Positions 14,289 to 24,460 are shown, counted from the stretch's first letter. The stretch: DNA of 64,000 nucleotides from Colicola sp016286205 (GCA_016286205.1 JAEESF010000007.1:62001-126000); one strand, 5' to 3'. Program-made: numbers and translations. Notes: a model not told the origin generated them from the sequence alone.

Positions 14289-16610
14289 TTATTTTGTTGC
14301 GGCCTTTTTGCGGAAAGTCCGTTTTGTCGTATTACCGGCAGGATTATTAGCCATTATCTGTCGCACATCGGCTTCGGTTAATGAGGCTATATCTGTCTCT
14401 TTCGGCAGACGATAATTGGCTTTGGGCGTATGGATATATGCCGAACCAAAACGACCTTTCAGTATCTGGATATCACCCCATTGGCGAATGGGCTGCTCAG
14501 CTTCGTTCTTCTCTTCTATCAACTTGATAGCTTGTTCCAATGTGATAGTGTTCGGATCCATCGTACGCGGAATGCTGACATACACTTTCCCATAATGCAC
14601 ATAATATCCATAGCGTCCATTGCCTACGGTAATAGGATGGCCGTTGTATTCACCTAGCTGGTTTGGTTGGGCTTCGTGGAAAAGTTGTAGTGCGTCGGCG
14701 AGTGTGATAGAGAAGATAGACTGACCCTTTTGCAAACTGGCAAAACGAGGTTTTCCAGTGGATGGGTCACCAATCTGCACACACGAACCGCCTTTACTTA
14801 CTTTGGCGATAACGGTTTCTCCGCTTTCCGGGTCAACACCTAATACTCTACCGGCTACTTTGCCCGATGGAATCGAGGAAAGTAAGGGTTGGAACTTCTT
14901 GTAGAAATCATCTACAGTCTCAGTCCAGTTGGCTCTGCCTTCAGCTATTAAATCAAACTTCTCTTCTTCTTGAGCAGTAAAATCATAGTTGAGAATAGAG
15001 GGGAAATACTCTACTAGAAAATCGTTAGTCAGTCGTCCTAAATCGGTAGGTATCAATCGTTGCGTTTCACCGCCGACGATTTCGCTTTTGATCTTCTCGG
15101 TTATCTTACCTCCTTTTAGAGTAAGGATAGATGATTCGCGTTTGCTACCGGCTACAGATCCGCGTTCTACGTATTTGACATGTTGGATCACATCGATAAT
15201 CGGAGCCCATGTAGATGGGCGACCAATACCTAATTCCTCCATGCGATTCTTGAGTGTAGCTTCTGTAAATCGATAGGGAGGTTTGGCGTATGTCTGTGTG
15301 GCTTGCGCTTCTTGCAATCTTAGTTGCTCACGAACCGACATAGCCGGTAAGATGCGTGTTTCTTCCTCTCCTTCATCGTTCGACTGAACATAGACGCGCA
15401 TGAATCCATCGAAGGAAATTACCTCCCCAGTAGCAACAAACAGATACGGATTACCGGAAATGGCTACTTCAATGGTCGTTTTTTCGCTCTCCGCTTCGGC
15501 CATCTGACTGGCAATAGTACGTTTCCAGATTAGTTCATATAGGCGTTGCTCGTCTTTGTTAAGACCCGCACTGAGTTTATTCATATAGGTAGGACGAATC
15601 GCCTCGTGAGCTTCTTGTGCTCCCTTGGTCTTAGTCTGGAACTGGCGCGTACGAGCATATTGTTCCCCGTATGTATCAACGATTACTTGGTGGCAAGCCG
15701 ATAGGGCTAGAGAAGAAAGGTTGACCGAGTCGGTACGCATATAGGTGATATGTCCGCTCTCGTACAGAGATTGCGCAACACGCATCGTTTTCGATAGAGA
15801 GAATTTCAGTTTGCGCGCCGCCTCCGATTGCAGTGTAGATGTGGTGAACGGAGGTGCCGGCATACGCTTGGTAGGAACACGTTGCACATCGCGCACTTTG
15901 AACGAAGCGCGAGTCAGACTCTCGAGAAACTCACGTGCCTCTTTCTGGCGCCCAAATCGGTGATTTAGTTCGCAGTGTAGCACCGATGCATCACCCGGAT
16001 TTATTCCGGTGAAATCGGCAGAAATGCGATAGTTGCTACTACTACGGAATGACTCAATCTCGCGTTCACGTTCTACCACCAGTCGTACGGCAACCGATTG
16101 CACACGTCCTGCAGATAGACCGGTGGTAACTTTTCGCCAAAGGATAGGCGACAGTTCAAATCCAACAATGCGGTCTAATACGCGGCGGGCCTGTTGCGCA
16201 TTTACCAAATTATAATCAATATCGCGTGGATGTTGTATCGCTTCCTCAATGGCGCGCTTGGTTACTTCGTGAAAGACGATTCGTTTGGTATCCTTCTTGT
16301 CCAAACCCAGGACTTCGTGCAAGTGCCACGCAATAGCTTCTCCCTCTCGGTCTTCATCGGAAGCCAACCATATAGTATCTGCTTTGCTCACCTCACTGCG
16401 CAGACGCTCTACCAATGGTTTCTTGGCAGCCTCTATTTCGTAATGAGGTTGGTAGCCATGCTCAAAATCCACTCCCATCGAGTTTTTGCCTATCGGCTCT
16501 ATATCGCGTATGTGGCCCTGACTGCTCAATACGCGATAATCCTTGCCCAAGTATTCCCCTATTTTATTCGCCTTGGTGGGAGACTCAACTATAACCAGAT
16601 TTTTGCTCAT
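14289..16610 (-). CDS. topA: DNA topoisomerase I
   Basis: 773 residues; type IA topoisomerase relaxing negative supercoils by single-strand passage. Toprim domain at the N-terminus (LVIVESPTKANKI; ASDEDREGEAIAWHL with the acidic metal site), the QQARRVLDRIVGFELSP region, the active-site motif ITYMRTDSVNLS (Tyr just after residue 300), and DLGRLTNDFLVEYFP. The C-terminus lacks Cys4 zinc fingers; instead there are Gly-rich TopA repeats (SKGGSCVQIGD, NGRYGYYVHYGK, GRFGSAYIHTPKANYRLPK) and a basic tail, as usual in Bacteroidota. The start MSKNL at 16610 is chosen for match to the family and its promoter 37 bases upstream. Confidence 0.95.
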   Translation of the reverse strand: MSKNLVIVESPTKANKIGEYLGKDYRVLSSQGHIRDIEPIGKNSMGVDFEHGYQPHYEIEAAKKPLVERLRSEVSKADTIWLASDEDREGEAIAWHLHEVLGLDKKDTKRIVFHEVTKRAIEEAIQHPRDIDYNLVNAQQARRVLDRIVGFELSPILWRKVTTGLSAGRVQSVAVRLVVEREREIESFRSSSNYRISADFTGINPGDASVLHCELNHRFGRQKEAREFLESLTRASFKVRDVQRVPTKRMPAPPFTTSTLQSEAARKLKFSLSKTMRVAQSLYESGHITYMRTDSVNLSSLALSACHQVIVDTYGEQYARTRQFQTKTKGAQEAHEAIRPTYMNKLSAGLNKDEQRLYELIWKRTIASQMAEAESEKTTIEVAISGNPYLFVATGEVISFDGFMRVYVQSNDEGEEETRILPAMSVREQLRLQEAQATQTYAKPPYRFTEATLKNRMEELGIGRPSTWAPIIDVIQHVKYVERGSVAGSKRESSILTLKGGKITEKIKSEIVGGETQRLIPTDLGRLTNDFLVEYFPSILNYDFTAQEEEKFDLIAEGRANWTETVDDFYKKFQPLLSSIPSGKVAGRVLGVDPESGETVIAKVSKGGSCVQIGDPSTGKPRFASLQKGQSIFSITLADALQLFHEAQPNQLGEYNGHPITVGNGRYGYYVHYGKVYVSIPRTMDPNTITLEQAIKLIEEKNEAEQPIRQWGDIQILKGRFGSAYIHTPKANYRLPKETDIASLTEADVRQIMANNPAGNTTKRTFRKKAATK

Positions 16611-16646
16611 ATTATTTATAAAGGTGTATGTCGAAAAAAACGGCTG

Positions 16647-16677
16647 CAAAAGTAGTATAAATAATTTATTTGTGCAA
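16647..16677 (-). promoter_or_regulatory. topA promoter
   Basis: Minus strand -7 TACTTTTG (16647-16654) and -33 TTG (16675-16677), 20 nt apart. It stands back to back with the promoter at 16693. Confidence 0.75.
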
Positions 16678-16692
16678 ATTATTTTTTTTTGT

Positions 16693-16723
16693 TTGCGTAT
16701 ATCAAAGATATTTTGTATCTTTG
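16693..16723 (+). promoter_or_regulatory. Promoter of the NfeD-floA-recJ-priA gene run
   Basis: -33 TTG at 16693-16695 and -7 TATCTTTG at 16716-16723 with 20 nt between; 49 bases before the ATG at 16773. It is the only good promoter I see before 26993. Confidence 0.75.
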
Positions 16724-16772
16724 CAGCCGAATTAGGAAAATTTTTTTTGATTTTTTTACAGAAAGGATTTGC

Positions 16773-17162
16773 ATGAATATTTTTTTGGTTGTATTATTAG
16801 TGCTCGCGGGCGTTGCGTTATTATTAGCGGAGATGTTCCTTCTGCCCGGATTTGGTATTGCGGGTATCAGTGGCTTTGGTTGCCTGATAGGTGCTGTAGT
16901 GGTAGCGTATGTTGCTATTAGTTCTACGGCCGGTTATATTACGTTGGCTGCATGCATAGTGCTATCCGGATTAGCTATCTGGGGATTTGTGCGCAGCGAT
17001 GCATTGGACAAGATGGCCTTGGATACCAAGATTGATAGTCATGTAGAGTTGGCAGACAATAAGTTGGCCAAAGAGGAAAAGAAGGCCAAACCGGCTAAAC
17101 CTGCCAAGGCTGCTAAATCAACAAAGACCGTTAAGGCAGCTCCTAAAAAGGCTGCAAAATAA
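16773..17162 (+). CDS. NfeD-like short membrane protein
   Basis: 129 residues. Three hydrophobic helices (about 1-24, 26-48 and 53-72), with AEMFLLPGFGIAGISG typical of NfeD-family membrane domains, then a charged tail ending in a Lys/Ala/Pro-rich stretch (AKPAKPAKAAKSTKT). It lacks the C-terminal OB-fold of long NfeD proteins. NfeD-type proteins pair with flotillin-like SPFH proteins, and floA follows 33 nt downstream, which supports the call. Start ATG 16773 gives the membrane helix at the N-terminus. The basic tail is unusual and may bind nucleic acid or acidic lipid headgroups (inference). Confidence 0.75.
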   Translation: MNIFLVVLLVLAGVALLLAEMFLLPGFGIAGISGFGCLIGAVVVAYVAISSTAGYITLAACIVLSGLAIWGFVRSDALDKMALDTKIDSHVELADNKLAKEEKKAKPAKPAKAAKSTKTVKAAPKKAAK

Positions 17163-17195
17163 TCGTTACGAACTTAACATAAAACACTAAATAAT

Positions 17196-18170
17196 ATGGA
17201 TGTATTAACAATCGTACTGATAGCTCTACTGGCTGTCTTACTCTGTATTTTCTTTTACTACGTACCATTCATGCTATGGATCAATGCCGTAGTTAGTGGT
17301 GTACGTATTTCGTTGATCCAACTTTTCTTGATGCGTATCCGTAAGGTTCCTCCTACCAAGATTGTGAATTGTATGATTGAGGCGCACAAGGCCGGTCTGG
17401 TTGATGTGAAGCGTGATGGTCTGGAAGCACACTATCTGGCCGGTGGCCATATTGAGCGTGTGGTACACGCGCTTGTTTCGGCTAGCAAGGCAGGCATCGA
17501 ACTTCCGTTCCAGATGGCTACTGCTATCGACTTGGCAGGACGCGATGTATTCGAGGCTGTGCAGATGAGCGTTAACCCAAAAGTCATTGACACCCCACCG
17601 GTAACGGCTGTGGCTAAAGATGGTATTCAGTTGATCGCCAAAGCGCGTGTGACTGTACGTGCCAACATTCGCCAATTGGTTGGTGGCGCGGGCGAAGATA
17701 CTATCTTGGCGCGTGTCGGAGAAGGTATCGTTAGCTCGATCGGTAGTGCTGAAAGTCACAAGATGGTGCTCGAGAATCCTGATTCCATCAGCAAATTGGT
17801 GCTTTCCAAAGGTTTAGACGATGGTACGGCTTTCGAGATACTGAGTATCGATATCGCTGATATTGATGTAGGTAAGAATATCGGTGCACAACTCCAGATG
17901 GACCAGGCTGAGGCGGATAAGAATATTGCCCAAGCCAAAGCTGAGGAACGTCGTTCGATGGCTATTGCTAGCGAGCAAGAGATGAAAGCTAAGGCCCAAG
18001 AGGCACGTGCAAAGGTGATTGAGGCTGAGGCGCTTGTTCCTCAAGCTATGGCCGATGCATTCCGCAATGGCAACCTGGGTATAATGGACTACTATCGTAT
18101 GCAGAACATGCAGGCTGACACAGCCATGCGTGAGAATATTGCAGGTACTCCGACCAAAGGAAAGAAATAA
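17196..18170 (+). CDS. floA: Flotillin-like protein FloA
   Basis: 324 residues. One N-terminal membrane helix (about 4-30), then an SPFH/UPF0365 domain: RISLIQLFLMRIRKVPP, VDVKRDGLEAHYLAGG, PPVTAVAKDGIQLIAKARVTVRANI, and a C-terminal Glu/Ala coiled-coil (AEERRSMAIASEQEMKAKAQEARAKVIEAEA). FloA organises membrane microdomains and affects fluidity and protein assembly. Full family length. It pairs with the NfeD-like gene before it; the next gene begins on the base after its stop. Confidence 0.93.
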   Translation: MDVLTIVLIALLAVLLCIFFYYVPFMLWINAVVSGVRISLIQLFLMRIRKVPPTKIVNCMIEAHKAGLVDVKRDGLEAHYLAGGHIERVVHALVSASKAGIELPFQMATAIDLAGRDVFEAVQMSVNPKVIDTPPVTAVAKDGIQLIAKARVTVRANIRQLVGGAGEDTILARVGEGIVSSIGSAESHKMVLENPDSISKLVLSKGLDDGTAFEILSIDIADIDVGKNIGAQLQMDQAEADKNIAQAKAEERRSMAIASEQEMKAKAQEARAKVIEAEALVPQAMADAFRNGNLGIMDYYRMQNMQADTAMRENIAGTPTKGKK

Positions 18171-18959
18171 TTGCGAATAGCATTACTGCAATATTCGATT
18201 GTCTGGGCTAATCCGCAAGCCAATATCGGCTTGCTGGATGAGCGTTTGGCTGCTTTGCGAGGGAAGGCAGATATAGCTGTTGTGCCGGAAATGTTCAGCA
18301 CGGGTTTTTGTACCGATAGACCGGACCTGGCAGAAGAATGGGGCGGACCAACGTGTTGTGCGCTACAGCATATGGCAGACACGTATGATATCGCTATCAT
18401 GGGATCATTCATCTGCCGCGAGGATCGTTTGCGCAACAGAGGCTTCATGTTTCGGCCGAACGACACACCGCTCTATGTGGACAAAAGGCATCTGTATCGA
18501 CATGGCGGCGAGGCAGATTTCTTCAGTCCCGGAGAGAAGCGTGATGTATGGGAGTATCGCGGAGCGAAGATTAAGCTAGCAGTTTGCTTTGATGCGCGTT
18601 TCCCTGTTTGGCTGCGCCAAGAGAAGGAGAATATGTACGATATCTTGGTATTGGTGGCTTGTTGGCCGACTATCCGTGTCCAATATTGGGATGCACTGCT
18701 TCCTGCTCGTGCGGCCGAGAACCAATGCTATGTGGTAGGCGTGAACATGGTAGGAACAGATGGTCTGCAACTGGACTACAATGGCCATTCTGCGGCTTAC
18801 GATACATGGTTGCGTGACTTAGCCCAATTCGATGATTACGAAGAAGGAACACGCATAGTAGATTTTTCGATCGAGAAACTAAGACATTTTAGAGAAGTAT
18901 TGCCTCTATGGCAAGATGCTGATGAATATTATTTGGAAAATAGAAGAACTGACGCCTGA
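18171..18959 (+). CDS. Nitrilase-superfamily amidase (omega-amidase/YafV type)
   Basis: 262 residues. Carbon-nitrogen hydrolase with the Glu-Lys-Cys triad: VVPEMFSTGF (Glu40), VDKRHLYR (Lys105) and AVCFDARFPVW (Cys139). Best fit is the omega-amidase/YafV group that hydrolyses alpha-ketoglutaramate and similar amides in metabolite repair, because of the STGF and VDKRHL forms. The start is a TTG immediately after the floA TAA; no ATG gives a complete N-terminal strand. Its end overlaps recJ by 38 bases, so translation is probably coupled. Confidence 0.85.
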   Translation: MRIALLQYSIVWANPQANIGLLDERLAALRGKADIAVVPEMFSTGFCTDRPDLAEEWGGPTCCALQHMADTYDIAIMGSFICREDRLRNRGFMFRPNDTPLYVDKRHLYRHGGEADFFSPGEKRDVWEYRGAKIKLAVCFDARFPVWLRQEKENMYDILVLVACWPTIRVQYWDALLPARAAENQCYVVGVNMVGTDGLQLDYNGHSAAYDTWLRDLAQFDDYEEGTRIVDFSIEKLRHFREVLPLWQDADEYYLENRRTDA

Positions 18960-20640
18960 ACAACAGGAGATAGTGGACCAGTTGTCTCGTGATCTGGACA
19001 TAACGCCGATAGAGAGCCGTGTGTTAGTGAGTCGCGGATTGCGTTCGGCGGCAGAAGCGCGCGCCTATATTCGTCCTACGCTAGAGAGTTTGCACGATCC
19101 GTTCTTGATGCGCGATATGACCGCGGCTGTGAATAGATTGGAGCAAGCTGTTCGCGCGCATGAGCGCATAATGATATACGGTGACTACGATGTGGATGGT
19201 ACAACTGCTGTGGCACTGATGTATTCATTCCTTCGTACGCAAACGGACAATCTCATCTACTATATTCCCGATCGTCATCGTGAAGGTTATGGAATTTCGG
19301 TAGAAGGAATTGATACGGCCAAAGCAGAAGGATGCACGCTGATTGTTGCATTGGACTGTGGTATCAAGGAGGTAGAAAATATCGCGTATGCTAAGTCGCT
19401 CGGTATTGATTTTATCGTTTGCGACCATCATACACCGGGCGAGGAGATTCCGAAGGCAGTGGCTGTGCTGAATATGAAACGCAAAGATTGCCCATATCCT
19501 TACAAGGAGTTGAGTGGTTGCGGTGTCGGATTCAAACTTGCACAAGCTTACGCCCAGCGCTGTGGCATTGACCAGGAAGAAGTATTTCGTTTGTTACCCC
19601 TGTTGGTGATGTCTATAGCCAGTGATGTGGTACCGGTAACGGGCGAGAACCGTATATTGGCTTATTTCGGACTCAAGCGTCTCAATGCGAATCCATCGGT
19701 TGGCCTGAAAGCTATTATGCGTGTGGCAGGATTAGAGGGTAAGACTGTCAATATCAATGATTTGGTATTTAAGATAGGTCCGCGTATTAATGCCTCCGGA
19801 CGTATGAAGAGTGGTGCGGAAGCAGTGCGACTTCTCATTACCGACAACGAGGAAGAAGCACGAGAGTATGCGGAGAATATAGACACCTACAATCATTCTC
19901 GCCGTGACGAAGATACGCGTACTTGCGAAGAAGCATTGGAACAACTTCACGCGGATCCGGAGAATGAGCAGAAATTCACTACAGTGGTTTATTCTCCCGA
20001 TTGGCATAAGGGTGTTGTGGGAATTGCAGCCAGTCGACTGATGGATTATTACTATCGTCCTACTATTGTATTGACCAAAGGTGAAGATGATACGATAACC
20101 GGTAGCGCACGTTCGGTGAGCGATTTCGATATATATGCGGCTATTGATTCGTGTAGCGATTTGCTGTCGAATTTCGGAGGCCATCGTTTTGCAGCGGGAT
20201 TGGGAATGCCTATAGCTAATCTTCCGGAATTCAAACGTAGGTTTGAGGAATATGTCGCTAAGCATATTACCCCATCTCAGAAAGTGCAAACGCTCAATAT
20301 ATTGGCCGAAGTACAATTGAGCGATCTGACATGGAAACTCTATCGTATTCTACAGTGTATGGAGCCTTTCGGTGCGGGTAACGAACGACCGTTGTTCGCA
20401 ACTCGTGGTCTGATCAACAATCGCAACACACGCGCCGTTAGCGATGGGCGTCATTTGCATGTTGATCTGACCGATTGTGTTGTAGCTATTGAGGGTATTG
20501 CTTTTGGCGAAGGAGATAAGGCCGAGTATCTACAGAATGGCAAGAGCGTAGATGTATGTTATTTCCTCGAGGAGAATAGCTATCGTGGACGTACCACCTT
20601 ACAAATCAATGTACAAGATATCAAACTAAACAACGATTAA
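18922..20640 (+). CDS. recJ: Single-stranded-DNA exonuclease RecJ
   Basis: 572 residues; 5'-3' ssDNA exonuclease in recombination, mismatch and base excision repair. DHH phosphoesterase motifs: YGDYDVDGTTAV (Asp88, Asp90, Asp92 region), ALDCGI, CDHHTPGE, SIASDVVPVTGENR and INASGRMKSGAEAV (DHHA1 link), followed by the GVVGIAASR...PTIVL region and the C-terminal OB-like part. ATG 18922 is preferred; an ATG two codons upstream would also work. Overlaps the nitrilase gene and ends 4 nt before tdk. Confidence 0.94.
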   Translation: MNIIWKIEELTPEQQEIVDQLSRDLDITPIESRVLVSRGLRSAAEARAYIRPTLESLHDPFLMRDMTAAVNRLEQAVRAHERIMIYGDYDVDGTTAVALMYSFLRTQTDNLIYYIPDRHREGYGISVEGIDTAKAEGCTLIVALDCGIKEVENIAYAKSLGIDFIVCDHHTPGEEIPKAVAVLNMKRKDCPYPYKELSGCGVGFKLAQAYAQRCGIDQEEVFRLLPLLVMSIASDVVPVTGENRILAYFGLKRLNANPSVGLKAIMRVAGLEGKTVNINDLVFKIGPRINASGRMKSGAEAVRLLITDNEEEAREYAENIDTYNHSRRDEDTRTCEEALEQLHADPENEQKFTTVVYSPDWHKGVVGIAASRLMDYYYRPTIVLTKGEDDTITGSARSVSDFDIYAAIDSCSDLLSNFGGHRFAAGLGMPIANLPEFKRRFEEYVAKHITPSQKVQTLNILAEVQLSDLTWKLYRILQCMEPFGAGNERPLFATRGLINNRNTRAVSDGRHLHVDLTDCVVAIEGIAFGEGDKAEYLQNGKSVDVCYFLEENSYRGRTTLQINVQDIKLNND

Positions 20641-20644
20641 CAAT

Positions 20645-21244
20645 ATGTTTTCAGAGCGAGACACCAAAGGCCCTATTATGCGTCGTGGGTCCATCGAAGT
20701 GGTATGCGGTTCTATGTTCAGCGGCAAGACCGAAGAGCTGATTCGTCGTATGAAGCGAGCTAAGTTTGCCAAGCAGCGCGTAGAGATTTTCAAACCGGCT
20801 ATTGATGTACGTTACAGCGAAGAAGATGTGGTTAGCCATGACCGCAATGTGATTCAATCTACTCCGGTTGATTCCAGTCAGAATATTCTGCTACTGGCTG
20901 ACGATATTGATGTAGTAGGAATTGATGAGGCGCAGTTCTTTGATATGGGTATCGTAGATGTCTGCCAGCAATTGGCGCAACGTGGCATACGTGTCATAGT
21001 GGCCGGTCTGGATATGGATTTCCGAGGTGTGCCTTTCGGGCCAATGCCCGCACTGATGGCGATTGCAGAAGATGTGTACAAGACTCACGCTATTTGCGTC
21101 CATTGCGGCGATTTGGCTTATGTAAGCCACCGTTTGGTTCAAAGTGACAAACGTGTCCTATTGGGCGAGACCGAATCCTATGAACCGCTTTGTCGTGCTT
21201 GTTATCAGAAAGCATTAGCGGCTGAGAATATTGAGGTACGTTGA
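20645..21244 (+). CDS. tdk: Thymidine kinase, type II
   Basis: 199 residues; phosphorylates thymidine for nucleotide salvage. P-loop CGSMFSGKTE (22-30), GIDEAQFFD (catalytic/Mg site), GLDMDFRG (lasso-side), and zinc cysteines in ICVHCG and CRACY. The N-terminal MFSERDTKGPIMRRG extension is as in Bacteroides enzymes and supports ATG 20645. Its last 14 bases overlap the TTG start of priA. Confidence 0.94.
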   Translation: MFSERDTKGPIMRRGSIEVVCGSMFSGKTEELIRRMKRAKFAKQRVEIFKPAIDVRYSEEDVVSHDRNVIQSTPVDSSQNILLLADDIDVVGIDEAQFFDMGIVDVCQQLAQRGIRVIVAGLDMDFRGVPFGPMPALMAIAEDVYKTHAICVHCGDLAYVSHRLVQSDKRVLLGETESYEPLCRACYQKALAAENIEVR

Positions 21245-23453
21245 TGTCATATTGCCTTTAGCCATCCGAGATGTCTATACTTATAGTGTCTCGGATGATT
21301 TGTCTTTACCGTTACCGGGTTCGCTAGTAACGGTTCCTTTGTTGCGTAAATCACTACGTGGCATCGTCTTGTGTGAACATACTGAACCCATAGATGCCTC
21401 GTGGGTAAATCGTATTAAACCGATTCAGGAGATAGTTAGTGCCACTCCATTAATTCCATCGGAACAACTTCAACTATGGCAATGGATGAGCGACTACTAT
21501 ATGTGTACGCTCGGTGAGGTTCTGGCTGCTTCCATTCCAAGCGGAATACTGGAAGATAGCTACAATCAGCAAACCACTCTCTATATATCATGTCCAGCGG
21601 ATCAGAATAAGGAGGAAGTTCGCAGTCAGCTGAAGCGTGCGCCCAAACAATTGTTGGTATATGATACGGCCGTAAAGATGTGTGGTCCTACAGGGCGTGT
21701 TGAGCGGCGCGCCTTGTTACAAGAATCGTGTCAGCAATCAACCGTATTGCATGCGCTGTTGGAAAAACAAATCCTGATTCAGACCGAGGTGGGAGTATCG
21801 CGTATCGCGCCCTACACGGGTGTGGTAGAACCACACCACTCGCTCACACCGGTTCAGCAGAAATGTGCCGATGAAATCAAGCAAACTTATGCAGAAGGCA
21901 AGCAGATAACACTCCTTCATGGAGTGACTTCCAGCGGAAAGACCGATATCTATATCCAACTCATATTGGATGAACTGGCAGAGGGGAAGAATGTTCTGTA
22001 TCTGGTACCGGAGATAGCTTTAACCACGCAACTGACAACACGTCTTCGTCGTATCTTCGGTGACCGTTTGCTGGTCTATCACAGTCGTTTTAATAACGCA
22101 GAAAGAGTAGAAATCTATCTAGCCTCGTCACGCACCACACCTCATGTGGTGATTGGAGCACGAAGTGCCGTTTTCCTCCCTATTCCGAATCTGGGATTGG
22201 TGATTGTGGATGAAGAGCATGAGGGTAGTTACAAGCAAGCTGAGCCTTCGCCGCGCTATCATGCGCGCGCAGCGAGTATCGTACTAGCCAAGGCGCATGG
22301 TGCACATGTACTGTTAGGCACAGCCACTCCATCTGTGGAATCCTATTTTTTGGCGCAGAAGGGAACGTATGGATTGGTTACATTGACTGAGCGTTATGCG
22401 GGATTGCAATTGCCTCAGATAGAACTGATTGACCTGAAGCGACAATATACACGTCGAGAAATGTACGATCATTTTTCTGATCCGCTAGTAGATGCTATAC
22501 GCGCCACATTAGCGGACGGGAAACAGGTTATTTTGTTCCAAAATCGTCGTGGCTATGCGCCCTTACTGCAATGCGTTTCTTGCGGCAAGTCGCCCCGATG
22601 CATTCAGTGCGATGTGCCGCTGACCGTTCATCTTCGGGTACGCGAACTACGATGCCATTATTGTGGTTATCGCACACCAATACCTTCGGTGTGTCCGACT
22701 TGCGGAGGAGAACTTCGTATGTGCGGTTTTGGCACAGAGCGGATAGAGGATGAGATCAGCAAACTTTTTCCGGATGCACGTGTGCTACGCATGGATCTGG
22801 ATACTACCCGCAGCAAAACGGCCTATCAGGATATCATCAATGCTTTCTCGAGGCACGAATGCGATATCTTGATTGGAACTCAGATGGTAACTAAAGGACT
22901 GCATTTTGATGATGTTCAATTGGTAGCAGTGCTAAATGCAGATCCGCTATTTAACCAACCGGATTTTCGTGCTTATGAACGTGCATTCCAAATGCTAGAA
23001 CAGGTGTCCGGTCGTGCGGGCAGAAAAGGCGAGACAGGCAAAGTGCTGATACAGACGTTTGATCCGAAGAATGAGGTCTTGCAAATGGTTCGCACTCATG
23101 ATTATCAAGCGCTTTACAACCAGCAAATAGCCGAACGCAAACTATTTAATTATCCTCCATTCCATCGAATAATTCGTGTGCAACTTCGTCATCGCGACGA
23201 ACATTATGTTCAGGAAGCCGCGCAAGCTCTGCAAGCTCGTCTTCGTCAGTTGTTCGGGCCACGCGTATCCGAAGTTGTTGTGCCATCGGTGGAACGTGTT
23301 CAAGCGTACGTATATCGTGAAATCAATTTACGTATTGAGAATAACTCTCGTATAGCAGAGGCTAAACGTTTGCTGAGACAATCAGTAGACTGGTTGTCCT
23401 CCTATCATCAGTATCGTCATATTCAAACCATCGTGGATGTGGATCCACAATAA
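21231..23453 (+). CDS. priA: Primosomal protein N' (PriA helicase)
   Basis: 740 residues; superfamily-2 helicase that restarts stalled replication forks. Walker A GVTSSGKTDIY, Walker B/DEAH-like VDEEHEGSYKQ, helicase motif LLGTATPSVESY, zinc-binding cysteines in CVSCGKSPRCIQCDVPL and CHYCGYRTPIPSVCPTCGG, and GTQMVTKGLHFD. The start is TTG 21231 (RYVDVILPLAIRDVYTYS follows, matching the family N-terminus), lying inside tdk, so expression is probably coupled to it. Confidence 0.94.
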   Translation: MRYVDVILPLAIRDVYTYSVSDDLSLPLPGSLVTVPLLRKSLRGIVLCEHTEPIDASWVNRIKPIQEIVSATPLIPSEQLQLWQWMSDYYMCTLGEVLAASIPSGILEDSYNQQTTLYISCPADQNKEEVRSQLKRAPKQLLVYDTAVKMCGPTGRVERRALLQESCQQSTVLHALLEKQILIQTEVGVSRIAPYTGVVEPHHSLTPVQQKCADEIKQTYAEGKQITLLHGVTSSGKTDIYIQLILDELAEGKNVLYLVPEIALTTQLTTRLRRIFGDRLLVYHSRFNNAERVEIYLASSRTTPHVVIGARSAVFLPIPNLGLVIVDEEHEGSYKQAEPSPRYHARAASIVLAKAHGAHVLLGTATPSVESYFLAQKGTYGLVTLTERYAGLQLPQIELIDLKRQYTRREMYDHFSDPLVDAIRATLADGKQVILFQNRRGYAPLLQCVSCGKSPRCIQCDVPLTVHLRVRELRCHYCGYRTPIPSVCPTCGGELRMCGFGTERIEDEISKLFPDARVLRMDLDTTRSKTAYQDIINAFSRHECDILIGTQMVTKGLHFDDVQLVAVLNADPLFNQPDFRAYERAFQMLEQVSGRAGRKGETGKVLIQTFDPKNEVLQMVRTHDYQALYNQQIAERKLFNYPPFHRIIRVQLRHRDEHYVQEAAQALQARLRQLFGPRVSEVVVPSVERVQAYVYREINLRIENNSRIAEAKRLLRQSVDWLSSYHQYRHIQTIVDVDPQ

Positions 23454-23470
23454 ACAATAAGAAACACCAT

Positions 23471-24460
23471 ATGACACCCATTAATCAGTATATAGACTAT
23501 ACTTATCCTACCGAGGAGCTCAAACAACAACACCTCATCTCCTACATCAACGAAAAGATAGAGTCGGGTCATGCTATGGATTTAATAGCAGAAGGCGAAG
23601 CATACCACGAAGCGCAATTGGCGCGTATAGCACAAGCTATCGTCGCAGAGCCCAGACACAAAGTGGTTTTGTTAGCGGGTCCTTCTTCCAGCGGAAAAAC
23701 AAGTACCAGTTTTCGTCTTTGTCTTCATTTGGTTGCATTGGGAAAAAGTCCGGTGGCTCTGTCTTTGGACAACTGGTATGTAGATGGCACTCTTACTCCA
23801 CGCGATGAACAAGGAAATAAGGATTATGAGAGTGTTTATGCTATTGATTTGGCGCAATTGGAATCAGATCTGAAGGCCCTGATTGCCGGTAAGGAGATTG
23901 CGTTGCCCACTTTCAATTTTGCAGAAGAGAAACGTGAATATAACGGCGAGACATTGCGTCTGGAGGAAGATAGCATCATGGTGATAGAAGGTATTCACGC
24001 ACTCAATCCTTTGCTGACGGAACATATTGAGGACAATTGTAAATACAAGATTTATGCGGCACCAATGAGTCCGCTATCTCTGGATGGCGAACGATGGATT
24101 CCTACGTGGAATCATCGTTTGTTGCGTCGTATAAGTCGAGATTTGCGAACGCGTGGCAAATCACCTTTGCATACGATTGCTTCCTGGCCATCTGTGCGTG
24201 AAGGAGAAGAGAAATGGATTGAACCTTTCCGCTCGGAAGCTAATGCAGAATTTGATACATCGATGACATACGAATTGCCGACGATTCGCCTACGTGTTGA
24301 GACCGCCCTGCAAACAGTTCCGGCCAACGCTCCCGAATATCCCATAGCTGAACAGTTGCTCTATTATCTGAGTTTCTTCGAACCTTTGGAGTCGACACTG
24401 ATTCCGCGTACTTCCATTTTGCGTGAGTTTATCGGTGGTAGTCAGTTCAATGTAGGATAA
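23471..24460 (+). CDS. Nucleoside (uridine-type) kinase, stand-alone domain
   Basis: 329 residues. P-loop kinase of the uridine kinase/phosphoribulokinase family: LAGPSSSGKTSTSFRL (70-77 core), ALSLDNWYVD, NFAEEKREYNG and SIMVIEGIHALNP. In many Bacteroides genomes the equivalent protein is about 550 residues with an N-terminal TGS/ThrRS-like half; here only the kinase half and a short leader (residues 1-60) are present, with no remnant of the other part upstream. Substrate is a nucleoside by family; exact one unknown. It follows priA by 17 nt. Confidence 0.8.
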   Translation: MTPINQYIDYTYPTEELKQQHLISYINEKIESGHAMDLIAEGEAYHEAQLARIAQAIVAEPRHKVVLLAGPSSSGKTSTSFRLCLHLVALGKSPVALSLDNWYVDGTLTPRDEQGNKDYESVYAIDLAQLESDLKALIAGKEIALPTFNFAEEKREYNGETLRLEEDSIMVIEGIHALNPLLTEHIEDNCKYKIYAAPMSPLSLDGERWIPTWNHRLLRRISRDLRTRGKSPLHTIASWPSVREGEEKWIEPFRSEANAEFDTSMTYELPTIRLRVETALQTVPANAPEYPIAEQLLYYLSFFEPLESTLIPRTSILREFIGGSQFNVG